A stretch of 64,000 nt of DNA from Caulobacter zeae (lineage in GTDB: Bacteria > Pseudomonadota > Alphaproteobacteria > Caulobacterales > Caulobacteraceae), in assembly GCF_002858925.1 (NCBI RefSeq), contig NZ_PJRS01000023.1:62001-126000 (forward strand), read 5' to 3'. The notes beneath the pieces were generated by a model. That model worked only from the letters and a program-made list of their open reading frames with translations. It was not told where the DNA came from and searched no databases. Every line of letters starts with the position of its first letter. Position 1 is the stretch's first letter. Of the stretch, positions 35,675-44,700 are shown piece by piece. The translations under genes were made by a program, and so were the position numbers.

Positions 35675-36072
35675 CTGTAACCCTAGGTCTCGTTAGCCCC
35701 GCCCGCGTGGCGGTGTCATAGCTCACGACGACCAAACACGCGATAGAATTGACGAGAGGTGAACACGGTTTAACCAAGCGGGGGAGAACCGTGCTGGGCA
35801 AGTCCCACAACCAGGAACCTCCCCCTGTGGGGGAGGCGATCGCGTCAGTGATCGGTGGGGGGCGTGGGTGCGAAATCGGTCGGGGTTACGGAAGCTGAAA
35901 ACGTCCCCCCCCTCCGGCCCTCCGGGCCACCTTCCCCAGAGGGGGAGGACCTTGGGCGCCAGGATGCTCCTACTATGGGGGAACCGTCGGCAAAGCCGAG
36001 TGAGGCGGCGGATCTGCAAAATCCCCCGTTTCCGGCCTTGGCTCAGACTCCCGCCCCTGCCAAAAGAGCGCC
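35675..36072. other. Gap between PBP and recQ genes
   Basis: 398 bases. 35817-35952 is a family A repeat. 35730-35795 is relatively AT-rich and contains GAATTGACGAGAGG and GGTTTAACCAAG, which may belong to the PBP promoter. 35953-36072 shows no motif I can support apart from the recQ leader. Confidence 0.6.
35817..35952. repeat. Composite palindromic repeat, family A
   Basis: ACCTCCCCCTGTGGGGGAGG, GATCGCGTCAGTGATCGGTG, GGAAGCTGAAAACGTCCCCC, CCGGCCCTCCGGGCCACCTT and CCCAGAGGGGGAGGACC. The GATCGCGTCAGTGATC module has an unpaired core compared with other copies. Confidence 0.88.
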
Positions 36073-37920
36073 GTGTCCACCGCCCTCGCCTCCCCGCCCT
36101 CGCTCGACGCCGCGCGCGATGTCCTGCGCCGCACCTTCGGCCACCAGGACTTCCGCGGCCTGCAGGCGCAGGTGGTCGGCGAACTGCTGGAAGGCCGCAG
36201 CGCCCTGGCGGTGCTTCCGACGGGCGGCGGCAAGAGCCTCTGCTACCAGATCCCCGCCCTGGTCCGGCCCGGCCTGGGCCTGGTGGTGTCGCCGCTGATC
36301 GCGCTGATGGCCGACCAGGTGGCGGGGCTGCAACAGGCCGGCGTCGCCGCCGAGCGCCTGGACTCGAACACCCTGCCCGAGGAGCGCGCCGAGATCTGGC
36401 GGCGCATCGAGGCCGGGCAGCTGGATTTGCTGTACCTGTCGCCCGAAGGCCTGATGCAGGGCTGGATGCTGGAGCGGCTGTCGCGCCTGGATCTTTCGCT
36501 GGTCGCCGTCGACGAAGCCCACTGCGTCAGCCAGTGGGGCCACGACTTCCGGCCCGAGTACCGGATGCTGGGCCGCATCGCCGAGGTGTTCCCGAACGTC
36601 CCGCGCCTGGCGGTGACCGCCACGGCCGACGCTCGCACCCGCGACGACATCCGCATGGAGCTGCGCCTGCAGGGCGCGGCCGAGTTCGTCGACAGCTTCG
36701 CCCGCCCCGAACTGGCGCTGAACGCCGAGCGCAAGCGCGGCAAGGGCCATGACCGGGTCATCGAGCTGGTCACCGAGCGGCCGGGTCGCGCCGGCGTCGT
36801 CTACGCCGGCAGCCGGGACTCGACCGAAAAGCTGGCCCAGATGCTGATCGACAACGGCGTGCCGGCCCTGGCCTATCACGCCGGCCTCGACAAGAACGTC
36901 CGCGCCCGGCGCCTCGAGCAGTTCCTCGAGGCGGACGAGGCGGTGATGGTGGCGACCATCGCCTTCGGCATGGGTGTCGACAAGCCCGACGTCCGCTTCG
37001 TGATCCACGCCGACCCGCCCGCGGCCATCGAGGCCTATTGGCAGGAGATCGGCCGCGCCGGCCGCGACGGCCAGCCGGCGGAGGGCATCACCCTCTACAG
37101 CAGCGCCGACCTCGCCTGGGCCGGCCGCCGCATCGACGCCCGCGAGGCCCCCGACGAGGTCAAGCAGGTTCAGAGCCGCAAGCTGCGGCAGTTCTACGCC
37201 ATGCTGGAAGGCATGACCTGCCGCGCCGCCGCCGTCCGCCGCTATTTCGGCGAGGAGGGCGTGGAGCGCTGCGGAACCTGCGACATCTGCATCTCGCCGC
37301 CGACCGGCGTCGACGCCACCCAGGCGGCGCAGAAGGCTTTGTCGGCCGCCCATCGCCTGGGCGGCCGGTTCGGGCGCGGCCGGCTGATCGACCACCTGCT
37401 GGGCAAGACCAAGGACGTCAGCCAGCAGGAAGCCCAGATGTCGACCTTCGGCATCGGCCGCGAGTTCAGCCCACAGGGCTGGCGCGACCTGCTCGACACC
37501 CTGGTTTTCGAGGGCCTGCTACGCGAGGACCCCAACGAGGGCCGCCCCCTGATCGGCCTCGGCGACGGCGAAGGCGTGCGCCAGGTCTATCGCGGCGAGC
37601 GGCAGGTCTCCCTGCGCCAGGCCCCCGGGGGCGAAGGGGGCAAGAGCGGCGGCAGCGGCGGAAAGAGCCTGCGCCGGCGCCAGGCCCTGACCGTGCCGCC
37701 GGGCGACCAGATGCTGTTCGAGGCCCTGCGCGCCTGGCGCAAGGACCAGGCCTCGGCCCAGCACGTGCCGCCCTACGTCATCTTCCACGACGCCACCCTG
37801 GCCGAGATCGCCGCCGCCCGCCCGCTGACCCTGGCGGCGCTGGGCAAGTCCGGCGGCGTGGGCCAGGGCAAGCTCGACCGATATGGCGAGGCGGTGCTGA
37901 AGGTCGTCCGCGACAACTAG
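36073..37920 (+). CDS. recQ: ATP-dependent DNA helicase RecQ
   Basis: 615 aa. It unwinds DNA 3'-5' in recombination and fork repair. Motifs: Q-motif region [14 protein letters not shown], Walker [33 protein letters not shown] (DEAH box and aromatic loop), [29 protein letters not shown], and [10 protein letters not shown]. The RQC zinc cysteines are in [20 protein letters not shown] and CGTCDIC. A C-terminal HRDC domain begins near residue 540 ([20 protein letters not shown]). The start is GTG 36073. A Gly/Ser/Lys-rich linker precedes HRDC. Confidence 0.97.
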   Translation: MSTALASPPSLDAARDVLRRTFGHQDFRGLQAQVVGELLEGRSALAVLPTGGGKSLCYQIPALVRPGLGLVVSPLIALMADQVAGLQQAGVAAERLDSNTLPEERAEIWRRIEAGQLDLLYLSPEGLMQGWMLERLSRLDLSLVAVDEAHCVSQWGHDFRPEYRMLGRIAEVFPNVPRLAVTATADARTRDDIRMELRLQGAAEFVDSFARPELALNAERKRGKGHDRVIELVTERPGRAGVVYAGSRDSTEKLAQMLIDNGVPALAYHAGLDKNVRARRLEQFLEADEAVMVATIAFGMGVDKPDVRFVIHADPPAAIEAYWQEIGRAGRDGQPAEGITLYSSADLAWAGRRIDAREAPDEVKQVQSRKLRQFYAMLEGMTCRAAAVRRYFGEEGVERCGTCDICISPPTGVDATQAAQKALSAAHRLGGRFGRGRLIDHLLGKTKDVSQQEAQMSTFGIGREFSPQGWRDLLDTLVFEGLLREDPNEGRPLIGLGDGEGVRQVYRGERQVSLRQAPGGEGGKSGGSGGKSLRRRQALTVPPGDQMLFEALRAWRKDQASAQHVPPYVIFHDATLAEIAAARPLTLAALGKSGGVGQGKLDRYGEAVLKVVRDN

Positions 37921-38081
37921 CCGGAGCCCGCTCGCTGGAGCCCGGCGGCGGGTGCGCGCAAAACGTGCGCGATCGCCTCTTGCCCGAACCAAACCGGCTC
38001 GCCAGGTGTTAGTCTCCAGACGCCTGGAGGCGCGCTCGCGTCGCGCCCCGAGAACAAGCCCTTTCACACCGGGAGACGCCG

Positions 38082-38396
38082 ATGACCGACGCCACCATCA
38101 AGACCGACCTCGCCGGCGAAGCCAACGCAGCCAAGGCCAGCGCCAAGAAGACCGCCGCCAAGGCCACCGCCGCCGTCAAGAAGGCCGCCGCAACCATCGC
38201 CGAGACGACGGTCGAGAAGACCCAGGTCGCCCGCGACTACGTGCACGACAAGACCGACGCCGCCGTCGCCTGGTCCAAGCCCAAGGCCGAGGCCGCCCAC
38301 AAGGCCGCCGAAGAGCACCCGCTGGCCCTGGCGCTGGGGACCTTCGTGGCCGGCGCGGTGTTCGGCTTCCTGCTGGCCCGCAACTTCGACCGGTAA
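38082..38396 (+). CDS. DUF883/ElaB-like membrane-anchored Ala/Lys-rich protein
   Basis: 104 aa. A long Ala/Lys helix (KASAKKTAAKATAAVKKAAA, then DYVHDKTDAAVAWSKPKAEA) ends in a single C-terminal membrane helix LALALGTFVAGAVFGFLLAR. The layout (EEHPLALALG...GFLLAR) is that of ElaB/YqjD proteins, which tether to the inner membrane and can bind ribosomes in Escherichia coli. Family membership is inferred from shape rather than from a strict signature. The gene has its own terminator. Confidence 0.75.
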   Translation: MTDATIKTDLAGEANAAKASAKKTAAKATAAVKKAAATIAETTVEKTQVARDYVHDKTDAAVAWSKPKAEAAHKAAEEHPLALALGTFVAGAVFGFLLARNFDR

Positions 38397-38440
38397 GGTC
38401 CCGGGGGGCGGCGAGCCGCCGCCTTCAGCGCCTGAACGCA

Positions 38441-38477
38441 ACGCCCGGCGGGACCGACCCGCCGGGCGTTTTCTTTT
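38441..38477 (+). terminator. Rho-independent terminator
   Basis: ACGCCCGGCGGG and CCCGCCGGGCGT around ACCGAC, followed by TTTCTTTT. Confidence 0.92.
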
Positions 38478-38489
38478 GGGCGCACAGGC

Positions 38490-38661
38490 TCTTCCCCCGT
38501 GCAACGGGGGTGGTGGCGCGGTGCGGATACGCGCCGTGACGGAGGGGGCGACCGCAGGGCACGGCGCCCAGTCTTGCCCCCTCCACCGCAGAGCCTGTCC
38601 TCGGGCGCGCGCTTCGCGCGACCCGGGGGCGGTCCCCCTCCCCCGTTGCACGGGGAAGGAA
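38490..38661. repeat. Family B repeat with a nested 32-base hairpin
   Basis: CTTCCCCCGTGCAACGGGGG, GCGGTGCGGATACGCGCCGT, CGGCGCCCAGTCTTGCCCCC and CCCCCGTTGCACGGGG are family B modules. At 38598-38629, where other copies have the short CCACTTCGTGG, there is a 32-base hairpin with ends TCCTCGGG and CCCGGGGG and a TTC loop, preceded by GAGCCTG. Confidence 0.85.
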
Positions 38662-38698
38662 CAAAAGAAAAGGGCGGCGCCGTCGCCGGCGCCGCCCT
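38662..38698 (-). terminator. Rho-independent terminator of the autotransporter gene
   Basis: On the minus strand AGGGCGGCGCCGGC and GACGGCGCCGCCCT pair and are followed by TTTTCTTTTG. Confidence 0.88.
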
Positions 38699-38724
38699 CC
38701 TTCAGTTCAGTCCTTGGCCCTCGA

Positions 38725-41700
38725 TCAGAAGGGCGACTGGACCGTCAGTCTGACGCCCTGGCTGTCGCTGTCCTTCGTGACCATGTTGTCGAAGTCCAGG
38801 CCCAGCTTGAGGCCGCTCTTGATGGTCAGGTCGGCCCCGAGCTCCAGCCGCAGTTGGTCGCGGTCGATCGGATCCACCGTCAGGCGGTAGGTCGGCCCGC
38901 CCACCCAGTCGGTGTAGTTGAGCAGGGCGTCGTTGGCCTTCTCGAAGTCGTGCGAGTATTCCACCCGGAACCGCGGAGCCAGCAGGCCGGCCGAGGTCTT
39001 GCGGATGAACTCGCCGCGCAGACCCAGCGTACCCGTCAGGCTCTTCACCGTCTGGGCATGGTAGGTCAGGCCGAAGGGGCCGCCGCCGTCTTCCGAGAAC
39101 TTGTCCAGGTTCGAGCGGCTGTAGGCGACACGGCCGTAGGGCGACAGCAGGCTGGTCTGCGTCCGGTGCTCCATCCCGAAGGTCAGAGCCGCGAACACCT
39201 GGTCGCCGTCACGCTCGCCGTTCACCAGCTCGCCCGTCGAGGTGACGTAGCGGCGGGTGTCGAAGTCGAGCGTGCCGTAGCCGAGGACCCCGTCGATGAA
39301 GGTCTTCTCGCCCGTCTTCAGGCTGGCGTAGAGGCCGGCGCTGTAGCTTTCGGCCTTGCTCTTGGTGCCCGACTTGCCGATCCGGCTGGAGTCGCGGCCG
39401 TAGCCGAGACCCAGGCCGAAGGCGAAGTCTTCGTTCACCCGGTAGTCGACGCCGCCGGTCAGGCCGTCGGTGGTGAAGCGGAAGCCGCTTTGCGACCCGA
39501 CCGCGTCACGCATACCGAAGTCCGCCGAACCAGCCGCCCAGACGCCCCAGCGCTTGGGACCTGCCTGGCCGTCGTCGCCGTCGTCCTTCTCGGTGTAGCC
39601 AGCCGTGTCGGCGGGCAGCAGCGGGCTGGACGGATCGGCCGCGTCGTTCATGCCGAGGCTGGCGTACTTGCGGAACCGCTCGCGCGCTTCCAGGCCGTCA
39701 TCGCGCTCGGTGCGACCGCCGTTTACGCTGACCCCGAACCCGCGACCCGCGCCGCCGCCGTTGTGCAGCTGCTCGAGGCGACGGTTGAAGTTGCTGATCT
39801 GGGCGTCGGCGAAGCGGACAGCCGCTGCATCCTGGGCCGCGATCAGACCCTTCACTTCCGGATCCTTCGACGGGTCCGGACGAGCCGTGACGATCACGTT
39901 GATCCGGCCGGGGGCCGAAGTCGCGAAGGCGTTGCTCAGGGTGTAGCTCACCACCGCCGTGCCCGCGAAGGCGTTGTCGGGGGTGTAGGTCAGGGTGTAG
40001 GCGCCCGACGAGGGGCTGGTCACCACGGCCGCGCCGGAATTGGCGGGCGTGATCGACACCACCGCCGCGCCGATGAACGGCCCGCCGCTGGCTCCGTTGA
40101 CCAGATTAACGACCGCCTTCTGGCCGGCGAGGATCTCGACGGTGATCGGCGGCGCCGTCAGGGGCGCGGGGTTGACGGTGACGGTCACCGGAACCGGGTT
40201 GGACGCACCGAACGGATTGTTGATCCGGTAGGTGAAGCTGTCCGAACCGGAGAAGCCTGTGGCCGGGGTGTAGACGATGGTCTCGCCGTTCACCGCCGCC
40301 GTGCCCTTGGTCGGGGCGATGGCGACCGCGACGCCCGTGAACGGGCTGCCGGTGGCGCCTTGGGTGGCCGCCAGGGTCACCGACTGGCCGGCCAGGACGG
40401 TGATCGTCTGGGCCGTCTGGGTCGGGACCGCCAGCGGGTTGACCGTGACGGTGACCGTCGCCGGACCGCCCGTGCCGCCAGGGCCGGTCGCCGTATAGGT
40501 GAAGGTGTCCGTGCCGAAGAAGTTGGTGGCCGGGACGTAGTTCACCTGGAGGCCCGAGATCGTCGCCGTGCCGTTGGCCGGAGCCGTGGCGATGGCGATG
40601 GTCGTGATCGGACCGGTGTCGTTGGTGGTCACCGGGATGGCCACCGAGGCGTTGGCGTTGACGGTCGCGGCGTCGGCGACGACGACCGGGGCCGGGGCGG
40701 CGACCTGGACGGTGATCTGGGCCGGGGTGGACTGACCACCCGGACCGACCGCCGCGTACATGAAGCTGTCCTGGCCGTAATAGCCCGGGTTCGGCGTGTA
40801 GGTGATGGTCACCGACGGGCCGGACTGCGAGCGCATCCGCGAGGCGCTGGCGCTCACCACCGCCGTGCCGTTGGCCGGGGGTTGGGTGATGATGACGCTG
40901 TCGTAGAAGCCGTTGATCTCGCTGGACACGTCGATGACGGCGGCTTGGCCGGCCGGCGTGTCGGTGGCGACCGGCTCGACGACCGGCGGCGGGGCTTCGG
41001 CGACCTGCAGGGTGAAGGTCGACTGGGCCGTCGCCGGGCCGCTGCCCGTGGACGAGTCGGTGACCGTCACGGTCAGCGGGAACGAACCCGGCTCGGTGAC
41101 TGTACCCGACAGCGTGCTGCCCGAGAAACTCAGGCCCGTCGGCAGGGCGCCCGTCAGCGTGTAGCTGTAGGCAGGCACGCCGCCGGCGGCTTGGAACGTG
41201 ACGTTGACGTTCGCGCCATAGGCCTGGGCCGGGATCGAGGCCGGGGTCAGGGTCAGGTTCGACCCGGCGATGACCAGGGTCAGCTGGTTGACGCCCACCG
41301 CGCCGTAGGCGTCGGTCGCCGTGACTTCGAAGCCGAAGGACCCCGAAGCGGTCGGCGTGCCCGAAAGCGCGCCGGCGCTGCTCAGCGTCACCCCGGCCGG
41401 CAGGGCGCCGGTCATGGTGTAGCTGTAGGGCGCCGTGCCGCCGTTGGTGGCCAGCACCTGGTTGTAGGCCTGGCCGGCCACGCCGTTGGCCGGCGAGGTG
41501 GTGACCAGTGTGACCTGGGCGATCGCCACGCTATAGGCCTGGGCGACCGGGAAGCCGTTCGCATCCGTGGCGGTGACCGTGAAGTTGAAGGTCCCCGTCT
41601 GGGTCTGCAGGGCCGCGCCCGAGATCACGCCGCCCGGGCTCAGGGTCAGGCCGCTCGGCAGGGCGCCGGCGGTGACCGCGTAGCTGTAGGGCGAGGTCCC

Positions 41701-44700
41701 GCCCGCCGCCGTGAAGGTGGCGCTGTAGGGCACGGTGGCCGTGCCGGCCGGCAGCGGACCAGCCGCCGGCGACAGGGTCATGGACGGCGCGCCGACCACC
41801 AGGCTGTAGGCGGTCGGAGTCCCGGCATAGGGACCCGGCGCGCCCGAGCCGTCGCTCGGCGTGACCGTGAAGTTGAAGTTCCCGGTGACCGTGGCCGAAC
41901 CGGAAAGGACGCCGGCCGGGCTCAGGGTCAGGCCGCTCGGCAGGGCGCCGGCGGTGACCGCGAAGGTGCGCGGCGCCACGCCGCCCGTCGCCGTGAAGTC
42001 CTGGCGATAGGCGATGAAGGCCGTGGCGCTCGGCAGGGCGCCGGCCGCCGGAGCGGTGATCGTCACCGTCGGAGCGTCGATGACGATCGGGAAGTTGGCC
42101 GAACCGATGGCGCCGTAGGCGTCGGTGGCCGTGATCAGCGGGTTGAAGGTCCCGGCGACGGTCGGAGTCCCCGAAAGGACGCCGGCCGTGCTGAGGGTCA
42201 GGCCGTCCGGCAGGCCGGTGGCGGCGTAGCTATAGGGGGCCGTGCCGGTCGTGGCCGTGAAGGTCGCGTCGACATAGGCCACCGCGACGGTCCCGCCGGG
42301 CGGCGTGCCGGCGACCACCAGGGTCGGCGCCGTCACGGTGACGGTGACCGTGGCCGGGGCCGAGGACCCGCCCGCGTTGTCGCCCGTATAGGTGAAGGTG
42401 TCCGTGCCCGAGAAGCCGGGCGTCGGCACGTAGTCGAAGGTGGCGGTCGGGCCCGAGCCGACCAGCGTCGCCGTCCCGTGGGTCGGGAAGGTGACGATGG
42501 CGACCCCGGTGGCCGGCACGCCGGTCAGGTTCGGCGCGATCGTGTTGGTGGTGCTGTTGGCGGCCACGGTCGCGGCCACCGCGTTGGCCGTCGGCGGAGC
42601 CGGGGCGTTCACGGTCAGGAAGTAGATGGTTTCGACGTGGTACGGGCCCGCGCCGGTTGTGGAGTCGGTGCTGCGGATCGTGAAGCTGAAGTTGCCCACG
42701 ACCGTCGGCGTGCCCGAGAGGACCCCGCCCGTGCTGAGGGTGACGCCGGTGGGCAGCGAGCCGCCGCCAGCGACGATGTTGTACTGGTAGGGCGCGGTGC
42801 CCCCCGTGGTGGTCATGGTCTGGCTGTAGGCCGAGTGCTGGATCGCATCCGGCAGGCTGGCGGGAGTCAGAGCCAGGGTCGGACCATCGACCGTGGCGCT
42901 GAAGGCCTGCGTGGCGTTGTACGGAGCGCCCGCGCCGGTGGTGGAGTCCCGGACCTCGATATCGAAGTTGAAGGGACCCGCCGCGGTCGGCGTGCCCGTG
43001 ATCTGGCCCGTCGACGACAGGGTCAGACCCGCCGGCAGCGACGTGCCGTTGGCCATGAGGAAGCTATAGGGGGCCGTCCCGCCGGCGCCGGCGAGGCTGG
43101 CGCTGTAGGCCTGGCCAACCGTCATGGTCGGCAGGCTGGTCGAGACGAAGCTCAGGGACGGATTGCTGAACGTGCCCGTGTAGGTCTGCGTGCCGAGGAA
43201 CGGCGCGCCGGCCCCCGTCGACGAGTCCTGAGCGGTCACGGTGAAGCTGAAGGCGCCGGCCACCGTCGGCGTGCCGCTGACCTGGCCGCTCGACGACAGG
43301 CTGAGGCCCGCCGGCATCGAACCCGACACCGCGTAGCTGTAGGGAGCCACGCCGCCGCTGGCGGTGATGGTCCGGTTGTAGGCGACACCGGCCTGGCCGT
43401 TGATCGGCGAGATCGGGTCCAGCGCGATCGTCGGCGCGCCGATGGTCCAGTTATAGGTCGTCGAGCCCGTATAGGGACCCGCGCCGGAGCTGGAGTCGGT
43501 GGCCGTGACCGTGAAGTTGAAGACGCCCGCGCCGGTCACCGTGCCGGTGATCTGGCCGCCGGTCGACAGGCTAAGGCCCGTCGGCAGGGTCCCGCTGGTG
43601 CGGGCGAAGGTGTAGCCCGACGTACCACCGCTGGCGGTGATCGTCTGGGTCACCGTCGTGCCGGTGGTGACCGAGGTCAGCGAGCCGGGCGAGACCGTGA
43701 TGGTCGGCGCATCGACCGTCAGGCTGTAGTTCTCGGTGATCTGGAACGGCCCCGAACCGCTGGAACTGTCCGTGGCGGTGATGCTGAAGTTGAACGGACC
43801 GCCCCCTTGCGTCGGCGTGCCCGAGAGCTGGTCGCCGCTGAAGCTGAGACCCGTCGGCAGGGCGCCGGTCAGGGCGTAGGTGTAGGGCCCGGTGCCGCCC
43901 GACGCCGCGAAGGTGCGGGTATAGGCGGTGGCGATCGTCGCATTGGTCACCGGGGTGTTCGGCGACAGCGACAGCGTGGGCGCGGCGATGGTGATGGCGT
44001 AGGCCTGCGAGTGGACGTAACGCCCGCCCGCACCCGTGCCGCCGCCGGTGCTGGAGTCGGTGGCTTCGATGTTGAAGTTGTAGGTCCCCGCGCCCGTCGG
44101 CGTGCCGCTGATGCCGCCGCCGGCCGAGAGGGTGAGACCCGGAGGCAGGCTGCCGTTCCAGGCGAAGGTGTAGGGAGCCGTGCCGCCCGAAGCCGTGACG
44201 GTGGCGGTGTAGGGGGCCGCGATCGTCCCGCCGGTCAGCGGCGAAGCCGGCGACACGGTGATGCTCGGCGCGGCGACCACCAGGGTGTAGGCCTGCGTAC
44301 CGGAGTAGGTGCCGCCGGCCGTCGAGTCCTGGGCGCGGATGGTGATCGGGAACGAGCCGCCCTCCGTCGGGACGCCCGAGATCGAGCCGCCCGAGAAGGT
44401 CAGACCGTCCGGCAGCGTGCCGCTGTCGAGGGTGATGGTGTAGGGGCCAGTGCCGCCGCTACCCGAGAAGTTGGCGTTGTAGCTAGCTGCGACCGTGCCT
44501 TGCGGCAACGCGCCAGGCGTTGGCGAAACGGTGATCGTCGGCGCGCTGACCGTGATGCTGTAGGAGGCTTGCCCCTGGTAGTTGTTGCCGCTGCTGTCGG
44601 CGCCCGTGACGGTGAAGTTGTAGCTGCCCGTCGCCGTCGGCGTGCCCGAAAGCACGCCGCCGCTCAGCGAGGTCCCGGGAGGCGTGGCGCCGGCCGTCAC